A DNA stretch of 64,000 bases, taken from assembly GCF_003050745.1 (NCBI RefSeq), contig NZ_QAOF01000005.1, positions 239,309 through 303,308 of the forward strand. Reading direction: 5' to 3'. The notes beneath the pieces were generated by a model. That model saw only the letters and a program-made list of their open reading frames with translations, had not been told where the DNA came from and did no database searches. Each line of letters starts with the position of its first letter. Position 1 is the first letter of the stretch. This document shows, in pieces, positions 21,728 through 31,011 of this stretch. This DNA comes from Sphingomonas sp. PP-CE-3G-477. GTDB lineage: Bacteria; Pseudomonadota; Alphaproteobacteria; Sphingomonadales; Sphingomonadaceae. Both the position numbers and the translations under genes were made by a program.

Positions 21728-22513
21728 ATGGCCGCGTACGAGCATATCCTGAGCAAGCGGCGCGGCGACGTGCTGGTGCTGACGCTGAACCGGCCCGACC
21801 GGCTGAACGCCGCGCCGCCGGGGATGTTCGAGGAATTGCGCGCGGCGCTGGGTAATCTGGATGGTGCGCGGGCGGTGCTGATTGCGGGCGCTGGCCGCGC
21901 CTTCTGTTCGGGCGCGGATGTCGGCGGCGGGGCGCTTGGCTCGGAGAACCCGGGCGAGGCGACGTTCGCGGCGCTGACCGGCAGTTACAATCCGACGATG
22001 ACGGCGATCGCCGATCTGTCGGTGCCGGTGGTCAGCGCAGTGCGCGGGCCGGCGGCGGGGATCGGCTGCAGCCTCGCGCTCGCTGCGGATTTCTGCGTCG
22101 CGAGTGAGACCGCGTATTTCCTTCAGGCGTTCGTGAACATCGGGCTGGTGCCCGACGGTGGTGCGTCGTGGATGCTGCCGCGGCTGATCGGCAAGGCGCG
22201 GGCGACCGAGATGATGATGCTCGGCGAGCGGGTTTCGGCGGCCAAGGCGCTCGACTGGGGGATGGTGCACAAGGTCGTCCCGGACGGCGCGCTCGATGCG
22301 GAGGCGTTCGCGCTGGTTGAGCGGCTTGCGGCGATGCCGACGGTGGCGCTCGGGCTGATGCGGCGGGCGATCACTGCGGCGTACGAGACGGATTACGCGA
22401 CCGCGATGCAGGCCGAGGCGGCGAACCAGCGCGATGCGCGCGGGTCGGCGGACTCGATGGAAGGCGGCCGCGCATTCCTAGAGAAGCGCAAGCCGGTGTT
22501 CACGGGCAAGTGA
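21728..22513 (+). CDS. Enoyl-CoA hydratase/isomerase family protein
   Basis: Crotonase-fold enzyme of 261 residues. LNRPDRLNAAPPGMFEEL is the N-terminal signature, GAGRAFCSGADVG forms the first oxyanion-hole loop, and AVRGPAAGIGCSLALAADF the second. The family is broad; PaaG-like ring/enoyl isomerases and short-chain hydratases are both possible. Ten bases after mce, so it belongs to the same transcript. Its exact substrate is not shown by sequence. Confidence 0.85.
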   Translation: MAAYEHILSKRRGDVLVLTLNRPDRLNAAPPGMFEELRAALGNLDGARAVLIAGAGRAFCSGADVGGGALGSENPGEATFAALTGSYNPTMTAIADLSVPVVSAVRGPAAGIGCSLALAADFCVASETAYFLQAFVNIGLVPDGGASWMLPRLIGKARATEMMMLGERVSAAKALDWGMVHKVVPDGALDAEAFALVERLAAMPTVALGLMRRAITAAYETDYATAMQAEAANQRDARGSADSMEGGRAFLEKRKPVFTGK

Positions 22514-22531
22514 ACCGCTTTCCTTCTCGTT

Positions 22532-22627
22532 CCCCGGCGAAGGCCGGGGCCCAGGCTCGATGCGCAGCATCGAACGCGCTCCCGCGCGCGGCGTATTCGA
22601 GGGGCTGGGCCCCGGCCTTCGCCGGGG
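22532..22627. repeat. 96-bp palindromic element related to family A
   Basis: Outer arms CCCCGGCGAAGGCCGGGG and CCCCGGCCTTCGCCGGGG are the same as those of the 98-bp copies, but the middle differs (CCCAGGCTCGATGCGCAGCATCG... GGGGCTGGG). Lies between the hydratase and mutase genes. Confidence 0.85.
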
Positions 22628-22643
22628 AACTAGGTGCTAGGTA

Positions 22644-24914
22644 ATGACTGACAAACCGAACCCCACCCTCGCCGACTGGCAGGCCGCCGCTACCAAGGAA
22701 GTAAAAGGCGCCGACCTCACTTGGCCGACACCCGAAGGCATCGACGTCAAGCCGCTCTACACCGCGGACGACGTCACTACCGACCCAGGCCTCCCAGGTT
22801 TTGCCCCCTTCACCCGCGGCGTCCGCGCGTCGATGTACGCAGGCCGCCCCTGGACGATCCGCCAGTACGCCGGCTTCTCGACCGCCGAAGCCTCTAACGC
22901 CTTCTATCGCCGCAACCTCGCCGCCGGCCAGAAGGGCCTCTCGGTAGCATTCGATCTCGCCACGCACCGCGGCTACGACAGCGACCACCCCCGCGTCACC
23001 GGCGACGTCGGCAAGGCAGGCGTCGCGATCGACTCGGTCGAGGACATGAAGATCCTCTTCGACGGCATCCCTCTCGACAAGATGTCGGTCAGCATGACGA
23101 TGAACGGCGCGGTGATCCCGATCCTCGCCTTCTTCATCGTCGCGGGCGAGGAACAGGGCGTCGACCGGAAATTGCTCGACGGGACCATCCAGAACGACAT
23201 CCTCAAGGAGTTCATGGTCCGCAACACCTACATCTACCCGCCAGAGCCGAGCATGCGGATCATCTCGGACATTTTCGGCTACACGTCGCGCGAGATGCCC
23301 AAGTTTAACAGCATCTCGATCAGCGGCTATCACATGCAGGAGGCAGGGGCGACGCAGCTCCACGAGCTCGCCTTCACGATCGCCGACGGCATGGAATATG
23401 TGAAATACGGCGTCGCGAGCGGCCTAGACATCGACAAGTTCGCGGGGCGGCTGAGCTTCTTCTTCGCGATCGGCATGAACTTCTTCATGGAGATCGCCAA
23501 GCTCCGCGCCGCCCGCGTCCTCTGGCACCGCGCGATGACGCAATTGGGCGCACAGGACGAACGCTCTAAGATGCTGCGCACGCATTGCCAGACGAGCGGC
23601 GTCTCGCTCACCGAGCAGGACCCGTACAACAACGTCATGCGCACGACGATCGAGGCGATGGCGGCGATGCTGGGCGGCACGCAGTCGCTCCACACCAACG
23701 CGCTCGACGAGGCGATCGCGCTGCCAACCGACTTCTCGGCACGGATCGCGCGCAACACGCAGATCGTGATCCAGGAAGAGACTGGGATGACCAAGGTCGT
23801 CGATCCGCTCGGCGGCAGCTATTACATCGAGAGCCTGACTCAGTCGCTGGTCGACGGCGCGTGGACGCTGATCGAGCGGATCCAGTCCGAAGGCGGCATG
23901 GCGAAGGCGGTCGCGGCAGGCTGGCCCAAGGCGATGATCGAGGAAGCCGCCGCCGGGCGGCAAGCGCGCGTCGATCGCGGCGAGGACGTCATCGTCGGCG
24001 TCAACAAGTACAAGCTAGCCGAACAGGATGCCATCGAGATCCTCGACGTGGACAACGTCGCGGTGAGGGCAGGCCAGATCGAACGCATCAACCGGGTAAA
24101 GGCCACGCGCGACGAAGCCGCGTGCCAAGCCACTCTAGATGCCCTCCGCGAAGGCGCGCGAATTCCCCCCCGGAACGGGGGGGGGGACCAGCCAACGGCT
24201 GGTGGAGGGGGCGTTCCACAAACGGATTCGCCTGTTGAAGCCCCCCTCCGTCAGCCTGCGGCCGACACCTCCCCGGACCGGGGAGGATTTGAGAACAACC
24301 TCCTCGCGCTCGCGGTCGAGTGCGCCCGAGCCCGCGCCACGCTCGGCGAAATCTCCTCCGCGATGGAGGACGTGTTCGGCCGCTACGGCACGCAGCCCAC
24401 GCCGGTCTCCGGCATCTACGGCGGCGCCTACGAAGACGACGCGCGCTGGACGCGTCTCACCGACGGCGTCGAAGCCACCGAGCGCCGCATGGGTCGCAAG
24501 CCCCGCATGCTGGTCGCCAAGATGGGCCAGGACGGCCACGATCGAGGCGCCAACCTCGTCTCGTCGATGTTCGGCGACTTGGGCTTCGAGATCGTCCCCG
24601 GCCCGCTGTTCCAGACCCCCGCCGAAGCCGCCGCGCTCGCGCTCGAGAAGGACGTCGACATCGTCGGTGCCTCGTCACTCGCCGCGGGCCACAAGACGCT
24701 GATCCCCGAGCTGATAGGCTACCTCCGCGAGGCAGGCCGCGCCGACATCAAGGTGATCGCGGGTGGCGTTATCCCTGCACAGGACTATCAGGCGCTGCGC
24801 GATGCCGGGGTCCAGGCGATCTTTGGACCCGGCACCAACCTGATCCAGGCCGCCGAGGACGTGTTGAAACTCCTCGGCCACAACATGGCCCCGCAAGAGG
24901 AAGCCGCCGAATGA
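22644..24914 (+). CDS. scpA: Methylmalonyl-CoA mutase (large, catalytic subunit)
   Basis: Adenosylcobalamin enzyme that isomerises (R)-methylmalonyl-CoA to succinyl-CoA. The N-terminal TIM barrel (about 1-500) has [31 protein letters not shown] and [16 protein letters not shown]; the C-terminal cobalamin domain has [14 protein letters not shown] (B12-ligand His) and [11 protein letters not shown]. It is 756 residues, longer than the usual 710-730 because a GC-rich palindromic element adds about 40 residues at about 507-551, exactly in the linker. Its stop overlaps the bioB start. Confidence 0.95.
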   Translation: MTDKPNPTLADWQAAATKEVKGADLTWPTPEGIDVKPLYTADDVTTDPGLPGFAPFTRGVRASMYAGRPWTIRQYAGFSTAEASNAFYRRNLAAGQKGLSVAFDLATHRGYDSDHPRVTGDVGKAGVAIDSVEDMKILFDGIPLDKMSVSMTMNGAVIPILAFFIVAGEEQGVDRKLLDGTIQNDILKEFMVRNTYIYPPEPSMRIISDIFGYTSREMPKFNSISISGYHMQEAGATQLHELAFTIADGMEYVKYGVASGLDIDKFAGRLSFFFAIGMNFFMEIAKLRAARVLWHRAMTQLGAQDERSKMLRTHCQTSGVSLTEQDPYNNVMRTTIEAMAAMLGGTQSLHTNALDEAIALPTDFSARIARNTQIVIQEETGMTKVVDPLGGSYYIESLTQSLVDGAWTLIERIQSEGGMAKAVAAGWPKAMIEEAAAGRQARVDRGEDVIVGVNKYKLAEQDAIEILDVDNVAVRAGQIERINRVKATRDEAACQATLDALREGARIPPRNGGGDQPTAGGGGVPQTDSPVEAPLRQPAADTSPDRGGFENNLLALAVECARARATLGEISSAMEDVFGRYGTQPTPVSGIYGGAYEDDARWTRLTDGVEATERRMGRKPRMLVAKMGQDGHDRGANLVSSMFGDLGFEIVPGPLFQTPAEAAALALEKDVDIVGASSLAAGHKTLIPELIGYLREAGRADIKVIAGGVIPAQDYQALRDAGVQAIFGPGTNLIQAAEDVLKLLGHNMAPQEEAAE
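24163..24292 (+). repeat. Palindromic element inserted in frame in the mutase gene
   Basis: CCCCGGAACGGGGGGG, ACCAGCCAACGGCTGGT, then CCCCCCTCCGTCAGCCTGCGG and CACCTCCCCGGACCGGGGAGG: nested hairpins typical of sphingomonad intergenic repeats. It encodes a low-complexity Pro/Gly/Gln stretch ([10 protein letters not shown] to SPDRGGFE) between the two domains and keeps the frame open. Confidence 0.85.
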
Positions 24915-25966
24915 CCGATACCCTCCTCCGTACTCTCGCACATGCAGTGGCTCCGAGCCTGGTGCGCGATGCTCCCGTTTCCCGCACCGACTGGACCCGT
25001 CCCGAGATCGCCGCGCTGTTCGACCTCCCGTTCGACGAACTCATGTTCCGCGCGCAGACCGTCCACCGCGCGCACCACGCGATCGGCGAGGTCCAGCTCT
25101 GCACGTTGTTGTCGATCAAGACCGGCGGATGCCCCGAGGATTGCGGCTATTGCTCGCAGTCCGCCTCGTCCGACTCCGGCCTGAAGGCGGAAAAGCTGAT
25201 GGATGTCGACGCGGTCCTCGCCGACGCCGCGCAGGCCAAGGCCGCCGGCTCGCAGCGTTTCTGCATGGGGGCTGCCTGGCGCAACCCGAAGCCGCGCGAC
25301 ATGCCGAAGGTCGTGGCGATGGTCGAGGGCGTCCGCGCAATGGGGCTCGAGACGTGCATGACGCTCGGCATGCTCGACGCTGACCAAGCCAAGCAGCTCG
25401 CCGACGCCGGCCTCGATTACTACAACCATAATATCGACACCTCGCCGGAGAATTACGGCAACGTCATCACCACGCGCACCTTCGGCGATCGGCTCGAGAC
25501 GCTGGCGAACGTGCGTGACGCGGGGATCTCGGTCTGCTGCGGCGGGATCGTCGGGATGGGCGAGACGCGCAGCGACCGAGTCGGCTTCGTCCACGCGCTC
25601 GCCACGCTGCCGCGCCACCCGGAGAGCGTCCCCGTCAACGCGCTGGTCCCGGTCAAGGGCACGCCGCTCGGCGACATGCTCGCGGGTACGCCGATGGCGC
25701 AGATCGACGACATCGAGTTCGTCCGGACGGTCGCGGTCGCGCGGATCACGATGCCGCTGAGCATGGTGCGATTGTCTGCGGGGCGCGAAAGCATGTCCGA
25801 GGCGACTCAGGCGCTGTGCTTCATGGCCGGCGCGAACTCGATCTTCACCGGCGACAAGCTGCTGACCACCGGCAACGCCGGCGACAGCGCCGATGCGACG
25901 CTGCTGGCGAAGCTGGGGATGAAACCGATGGTCGGCGCGGAGCCGATGCGGGCCGCGGCGGAGTAG
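24911..25966 (+). CDS. bioB: Biotin synthase
   Basis: Radical-SAM enzyme that inserts sulphur into dethiobiotin. The CxxxCxxC cluster is [13 protein letters not shown] near residue 70; [23 protein letters not shown] and the arginine-containing RLSAGRE motif that binds the second [2Fe-2S] cluster are all present. The 351-residue length fits. Coupled to the mutase gene (ATGA) and followed by the biotin-dependent pccA, so cofactor supply is co-expressed with its user. Confidence 0.95.
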   Translation: MTDTLLRTLAHAVAPSLVRDAPVSRTDWTRPEIAALFDLPFDELMFRAQTVHRAHHAIGEVQLCTLLSIKTGGCPEDCGYCSQSASSDSGLKAEKLMDVDAVLADAAQAKAAGSQRFCMGAAWRNPKPRDMPKVVAMVEGVRAMGLETCMTLGMLDADQAKQLADAGLDYYNHNIDTSPENYGNVITTRTFGDRLETLANVRDAGISVCCGGIVGMGETRSDRVGFVHALATLPRHPESVPVNALVPVKGTPLGDMLAGTPMAQIDDIEFVRTVAVARITMPLSMVRLSAGRESMSEATQALCFMAGANSIFTGDKLLTTGNAGDSADATLLAKLGMKPMVGAEPMRAAAE

Positions 25967-26072
25967 TTCCCCTCCCGCTTGCGGGAGGGGTTAGGGGAGG
26001 GCCTGTCCTCCCGCACCATAATATCCGCGCGTGGACAGGCCCTCCCCCGGCCCCTCCCGCAGGCGGGAGGGG
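25967..26072. repeat. Palindromic element (family C) ahead of pccA
   Basis: Two copies of the palindrome CCCCTCCCGC-(TT/AG)-GCGGGAGGGG at the ends, and an inner inverted pair GAGGGCCTGTCC / GGACAGGCCCTC. The right arm ends GGGAGGGGAGCGAGTG directly before the pccA ATG, so the element supplies the ribosome-binding site. Confidence 0.85.
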
Positions 26073-26080
26073 AGCGAGTG

Positions 26081-28102
26081 ATGTTCAAGAAAATCCTGGT
26101 CGCCAATCGGGGCGAGATCGCGTGTCGGGTAATGCGGACCGCCAAGGCGATGGGCATCAAGACCGTCGCGGTCTATTCCGACGCCGACGCGCGCGCGCCG
26201 CACGTGCTGATGGCCGACGAGTCCGTGCGGCTCGGGCCGGCACCCGCCGCGGAGAGCTATCTCAAGGCCGAGCTGATCCTGCTCGCCGCCAAGGAGACCG
26301 GCGCGGACTGCATCCATCCGGGCTACGGCTTCCTCTCCGAGCGCGAGAGTTTTGCGCTGGCGTGCGCCGAGGCCGGGATCGCCTTCGTCGGGCCGCCCCC
26401 CAACGCGATCGCCGCGATGGGCGACAAGATCGAATCGAAGAAGCTCGCCAAGGCGGCGGGCGTCAATGTCGTGCCGGGCTATCTCGGCGAAATCGACAGC
26501 ACCGATCACGCGGTCGAGATCGCCGGTGGCATCGGCTATCCGGTGATGATGAAGGCGAGCGCAGGCGGCGGCGGCAAGGGCATGCGGCTCGCCTACAGCG
26601 AACAGGACGTCCGCGAAGGCTTCGAGGCGACCAAGCGCGAGGGGCTCGCGAGCTTCGGCGACGACCGCGTGTTCATCGAGAAGTTCATCGAGAGCCCGCG
26701 TCATATCGAGATCCAGCTGATCGGCGACCAGCACGGCAACATCGTCTATCTCAACGAGCGCGAATGCTCGATCCAGCGCCGCCACCAGAAGGTCGTTGAG
26801 GAGGCGCCGTCGCCGTTCGTGACGCCGAAGATGCGGAAAGCGATGGGGGAGCAGGCGGTCGCGCTCGCGCAGGCGGTCGGCTATTATTCGGCGGGGACGG
26901 TCGAACTGATCGTGTCGGGCGCGGATACGACGGGGGAGGGGTTCTACTTCCTCGAGATGAACACCCGGCTTCAGGTCGAGCATCCCGTGACGGAAGAGAT
27001 CACCGGGCTCGATCTGGTCGAACTGATGATCCGGGTTGCTGCCGGGGAGCCGCTCGGGTTCTCGCAGGACGAGGTGAAGCTCAACGGCTGGTCGATCGAG
27101 AACCGGGTGTATGCAGAGGATCCGTATCGCGGGTTCCTGCCGTCGATCGGTCGCTTGGTCCGCTACAACCCGCCCGAAACTTTCCCCCTCCCGCAAGCGG
27201 GAGCGGGGGAAGCGAGAGTCCGCGTCGACGACGGCGTCCGCGAGGGCGGCGAGGTCAGCATGTTTTACGACCCGATGATCGCCAAGCTCATCACTTGGGC
27301 ACCCACCCGCGACGGCGCGATCGCCGCGCAGATCGCCGCGCTCGACGCGTTCGAGCTGGAAGGCCCCGGCAACAACATCGACTTCCTCTCGGCGATCATG
27401 CAGCACCCGCGGTTCCAGTCGGGCGCGCTCACCACCGGCTTCATCGCCGAGGAATATCCCGACGGCTTCCACGGCGCCCCCGCCGACGCCGCGTTGCTCA
27501 AGACGCTCGCCGCGGTGGCTGCTTTTGCTGCGACGGCCGAAGCCGACCGCGCCCGCCGCATCGATGGCCAGCTCGGTAAGCGCCTCCGCCCGCCCGCCGA
27601 CTGGTCGGTGACGATCGCCAGGATCGACCACGCGGTGACGGTCTCGACCGACGGCATCACAGTCGACGGCGAAGACCTCGACCTGGCGCTCGAATACACG
27701 CCCGGCGATCGCATGGTCGTCGCCGACGGCCACGGGACCGATGGCGACGAGCACCTCACGATCCGCATCGCCAAGGCCCGCGCCGGCTTCAAGCTGACGA
27801 CCCGCGGCGCAAGCCACGTCGCCCGCGTTCTGCCCGCCCGCGTCGCACCCTACACCGCGCACCTGATCGAGAAGGTCGCGCCCGATCTGTCGAAGTTCCT
27901 GATCTGCCCGATGCCGGGTCTGCTGGTGCGGCTCGACGTCGCGGCGGGTGACAAGGTCGAGGCGGGGCAGGCGCTGGCGGTGGTCGAGGCGATGAAGATG
28001 GAGAACATCCTGCGCGCCGAGAAGACGGGGACGGTGAAGTCGGTTGCTGCGAAGACCGGGGACAGCCTCGCAGTGGATCAGGTGATCCTCGAACTCGACT
28101 GA
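26081..28102 (+). CDS. pccA: Propionyl-CoA (acetyl-CoA) carboxylase alpha subunit, biotin carboxylase plus BCCP
   Basis: ATP-dependent carboxylation of biotin, supplying pccB. Order: biotin carboxylase N-domain (KKILVANRGEIACRV), ATP-grasp (MKASAGGGGKGMRLA, RRHQKVVEEAPSP, EMNTRLQVEHPVTE), the C-domain, BT domain, and a C-terminal biotinyl domain with VEAMKMENILRAEKTG where the first Lys is biotinylated. 673 residues. A short palindrome (27181-27225) adds about ten residues near 367-380, just before VRVDDGVREGGE. Confidence 0.95.
   Translation: MFKKILVANRGEIACRVMRTAKAMGIKTVAVYSDADARAPHVLMADESVRLGPAPAAESYLKAELILLAAKETGADCIHPGYGFLSERESFALACAEAGIAFVGPPPNAIAAMGDKIESKKLAKAAGVNVVPGYLGEIDSTDHAVEIAGGIGYPVMMKASAGGGGKGMRLAYSEQDVREGFEATKREGLASFGDDRVFIEKFIESPRHIEIQLIGDQHGNIVYLNERECSIQRRHQKVVEEAPSPFVTPKMRKAMGEQAVALAQAVGYYSAGTVELIVSGADTTGEGFYFLEMNTRLQVEHPVTEEITGLDLVELMIRVAAGEPLGFSQDEVKLNGWSIENRVYAEDPYRGFLPSIGRLVRYNPPETFPLPQAGAGEARVRVDDGVREGGEVSMFYDPMIAKLITWAPTRDGAIAAQIAALDAFELEGPGNNIDFLSAIMQHPRFQSGALTTGFIAEEYPDGFHGAPADAALLKTLAAVAAFAATAEADRARRIDGQLGKRLRPPADWSVTIARIDHAVTVSTDGITVDGEDLDLALEYTPGDRMVVADGHGTDGDEHLTIRIAKARAGFKLTTRGASHVARVLPARVAPYTAHLIEKVAPDLSKFLICPMPGLLVRLDVAAGDKVEAGQALAVVEAMKMENILRAEKTGTVKSVAAKTGDSLAVDQVILELD
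27181..27225 (+). repeat. Palindrome fragment inserted in frame in pccA
   Basis: CCCCTCCCGCAAGCGGGAG, the same arm as the family C element at 25967-26072, is read in frame as FPLPQAGAGEAR. In related carboxylases this loop between the ATP-grasp C-domain strands is shorter. Confidence 0.7.
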
Positions 28103-28605
28103 GTTAGCGCTTCACTCGTCCCGCCCGGTATGCCGAGCTCGTTCCGGAATCCACCGTTCCGCACACCCGATAGAATTGAGTCCGCGGGGCGGTGGGCCCC
28201 GGCCTCCGCCGGGGTGACGGAGTGGGGAAGGGTGCGCGTTCTTATTGATGATCCTGGCGCAGCGGACCGCACTTCTTGTTTCCCCGCGAAGGCGGGGACC
28301 CAGTCTGGGCTCCCGCCTTCGCGGGAGAACAAGGGGGAGCAGGCCGGCGGCTGTGTTTGCAGGACCGCGTCCCCCCTAACACCACCCCGGCGAAGGCCGG
28401 GGCCCAGTTGGGAGCGGCTGGTGATTTAGGCCAGCGCTCCGTTACAGCGACCTTGCCAACTGGGCCCCGGCCTTCGCCGGGGTGGGACGTGTAATGGGTA
28501 AGCGTTCATCCTGAGACTTTGCCGAAAGCAGCGGTAGCGGTGCAAGGACCCGAGCCCCACGCCACCCCCTCCCGTTTCCGGCCCCATCGCTGTAAAGCAC
28601 CCCGG
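28103..28605. other. Repeat-filled spacer between pccA and the MscS-type gene
   Basis: About 500 bases with no gene. It holds a half palindrome (GGGCCCCGGCCTCCGCCGGGG near 28195), a short family B derivative at 28279-28333 (TTTCCCCGCGAAGGCGGGG... CCCGCCTTCGCGGGAGAACAA) and a full 98-bp family A element. The remaining sequence shows no recognisable signal. Confidence 0.7.
28385..28482 (+). repeat. 98-bp palindromic element, family A copy 2
   Basis: Same outer arms CCCCGGCGAAGGCCGGGG and CCCCGGCCTTCGCCGGGG, inner boxes CCAGTTGGG and CCAACTGGG, and middle block GCGCTCCGTTACAGCGACC. Length identical to copies 1 and 3. Confidence 0.9.
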
Positions 28606-31011
28606 ATGACCCTCCTCCGTTACCTCGCCGCGCTCCTCCTTCTAGCCACCGCGCTCCCCGCGATCGCGCAGGACGAGCCCAAGGTCGCGACCGTCGCAGC
28701 GAGCCTCACCCAGGCCTCCGCCGAGCTTCAAGCAATCGACGACGCCACGCCCGCCGCGCGCGACGACAAAGCGCGCCAGGCTCTCCGCACCCGCGCGCAG
28801 GCCGTACAAACAATAGCCGCCGACGCCGTCCGCACGCTCACCCCCGAAATGGCCCTCGTCCAGGCGCGCGTCACCGAGCTCGGCGCCGCCACCCCCGGCG
28901 TGGTCGAGGCGCCCGAGATCCGCGCGCAACGCAAACTCCTCGCCCAGAGCCAGTCCGGGATCGATTCCGCGATCAAGCGCGCGCGCCTCATCGGCATCGA
29001 GGCCAAACAGCAAATCGACGACATCGGTGCGGCCGAAGCGGAGGAACTCGGCCAGCAACTGTCCGAGAACACCGGCTCGCCGCTGTCGCCGACATTGTGG
29101 GCCGCGATCGTCGATCACCTGCCGCGCGACACCGCGCGCATGATGCGGTTCGCCAATGTCGAGATCCGCCAGTTCGGCGCGCGGTTCGACATGCGCGCGG
29201 GCACCGGCCTGCTGATCGGGATACTCACCGCGCTGGTCTTGATCGTGCCGCTACGACGCTGGCTGCACGGCGTCGGCCGCCGATACGCGACCAACCACGC
29301 ACCGGGCGGTCGCCTGCGCCGTTCGGCCTATGCGCTATGGCTGGTGGTGATCGGCACCGCGCTGCCCGGCTTCGCTGCATGGGCGATTGTCGCGTCGTTG
29401 CGCTGGGCCGGGCTGGTGTCGCCCGCCTGGAGCCGGTTCGGCGCGCTCTTCGTCGGGATTACGTGGTTCTGCGCGTTCGTGTCGTCGCTCGGCGGCGCGC
29501 TGCTGCTGCGCGGCCAGTCGACGTGGCGGCTGCTGCCGATCGGCGACCCGGCCGCGCAGGCGCTGCGCCCGTACACCTGGATGGCCGCCGGGCTGATCTT
29601 CTTCGGCCAGCTGCTGATCGCGACCAACATGCTGATCGGCATCAGCGCGCCGGCATCGAGCGCCGCCAGCGCAATCGTCGCGCTGCTCCACATCGTCCTG
29701 CTCGGCGCGATTCTGGTGACGCTGGGCCGGTTGCGCGCCGCCGCGCTGCCCGACCCGACCAAGCCCGCGCGCAACACGCTGCTGGCGATCGTCGCGACGC
29801 TCGTCTGGCTGGTGCTGCTCGTCACGCTGATCGCCGGCCTGATCGGCTATGTGAACTTCGCGTTCAAGGTCGCGACGTGGCTGCTGTGGGGCGCGATCGT
29901 CGGGGCGACCTTGTACCTGATGATGACCTTCACCGACGACGCGTGCCGGACGTTGCTGTCGAGCGGCAACCGTCTCGGGCGATCGGCGAACAGCGGGTTC
30001 GGGGTCGACAACAAGACCGTCGACCAGATCGGCGTGCTGCTGTCGGCGGTGTTGCGGCTGTTGCTGATCCTGCTCGCGGTCGGCGCGGTGATGGCGCCGT
30101 TCGGGGCGGGCGTTGGCTCGGCGTTCGAGCTGTTCGGGACGGTCGCGAACGGCGTGACGATCGGCCAGGTCACGATCTCGCCGGGCGCGGTGCTGCGCTC
30201 GATCGCGGTGCTGTTCGTCGCGCTCGCGATCATGCGCGGGCTGCAGCACTGGCTGGTGAACAGCTATCTACCGACCACCGCGATGGATGCGGGCGCGCAG
30301 AATTCGGTGATGATGGTCGCGCGTTACGCCGGGATCATCGCCGCGGTACTGTGGGCGCTCGGCGCGCTCGGTATCGGCATGGAGAAGCTGGCCGTGGTGC
30401 TTGGCGCGCTGTCGGTCGGGATCGGCTTCGGCCTCCAGGCGATCACGCAGAACTTCGTCTCCGGGCTGATCCTGCTTGCCGAGCGCCCGGTGAAGATCGG
30501 CGACCTCGTCCGGATCGGCAACATGGAAGGCGACGTGAAGCGCATCAACGTCCGCTCGACCGAGATCCAGGTGGCGGACCGCTCGACGCTGATCGTGCCG
30601 AATTCGGAGCTGATCACCAAGACGATCCAGAACATGACGCTGGCAGCACCCATCGGCCGGATCCAGCTGCAATTCTCGGTGCCGCTCGAGGAGGATCTCG
30701 ACGCGGTGCGGACGATGCTGTTCGCGGCGTTCGCGGAGAAGCACGAGGTGCTCGACGATCCCGAGCCCAAGGTGTTCATCGATTCGATCGACGCCGGCCG
30801 CGCCAAGTTCAACTGCTTCGCGTACGTCGCGAGCCCGCGCGATGCCTATCCGATGCGCAGTGAACTGCTGTTCACGCTGCTCCGCCAGTTCCGCGAGGCG
30901 GGCATCGAAGTCGGCTCGACCGCGACCAAGATGGAGCTGGTCGGATCGTTGCCGACCCCGCCCATTTCAGAACAGACCGGCGATCAGAACCCCGATCAGA
31001 ACAGGACGTAG
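28606..31011 (+). CDS. Mechanosensitive channel of the MscS family with DUF3772 N-terminal domain
   Basis: An 801-residue inner-membrane protein. A signal peptide (LLATALPAIAQ) leads into an alpha-helical periplasmic DUF3772 region (about 25-190), then ten or so membrane segments, and the MscS core: pore helix GALSVGIGFGLQAITQNFVSGLILLAERPVKIGD, beta domain (VKRINVRSTEIQVADRSTLIVPNSEL) and the alpha-beta C-domain. It opens under membrane tension during hypo-osmotic shock. Its last 16 bases overlap the 3' end of the convergent gene on the minus strand. Confidence 0.9.
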   Translation: MTLLRYLAALLLLATALPAIAQDEPKVATVAASLTQASAELQAIDDATPAARDDKARQALRTRAQAVQTIAADAVRTLTPEMALVQARVTELGAATPGVVEAPEIRAQRKLLAQSQSGIDSAIKRARLIGIEAKQQIDDIGAAEAEELGQQLSENTGSPLSPTLWAAIVDHLPRDTARMMRFANVEIRQFGARFDMRAGTGLLIGILTALVLIVPLRRWLHGVGRRYATNHAPGGRLRRSAYALWLVVIGTALPGFAAWAIVASLRWAGLVSPAWSRFGALFVGITWFCAFVSSLGGALLLRGQSTWRLLPIGDPAAQALRPYTWMAAGLIFFGQLLIATNMLIGISAPASSAASAIVALLHIVLLGAILVTLGRLRAAALPDPTKPARNTLLAIVATLVWLVLLVTLIAGLIGYVNFAFKVATWLLWGAIVGATLYLMMTFTDDACRTLLSSGNRLGRSANSGFGVDNKTVDQIGVLLSAVLRLLLILLAVGAVMAPFGAGVGSAFELFGTVANGVTIGQVTISPGAVLRSIAVLFVALAIMRGLQHWLVNSYLPTTAMDAGAQNSVMMVARYAGIIAAVLWALGALGIGMEKLAVVLGALSVGIGFGLQAITQNFVSGLILLAERPVKIGDLVRIGNMEGDVKRINVRSTEIQVADRSTLIVPNSELITKTIQNMTLAAPIGRIQLQFSVPLEEDLDAVRTMLFAAFAEKHEVLDDPEPKVFIDSIDAGRAKFNCFAYVASPRDAYPMRSELLFTLLRQFREAGIEVGSTATKMELVGSLPTPPISEQTGDQNPDQNRT

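Noticed and set aside
25991..27862. 623-codon frame on the minus strand of pccA
   Set aside because: Shadow of the carboxylase gene in the complementary frame; no domain, and pccA motifs are complete.
28103..28605. Open frames translated from the pccA-mscS spacer
   Set aside because: They are translations of palindromic repeats (AGVQ/RRGGT-like peptides) repeated elsewhere in intergenic DNA.
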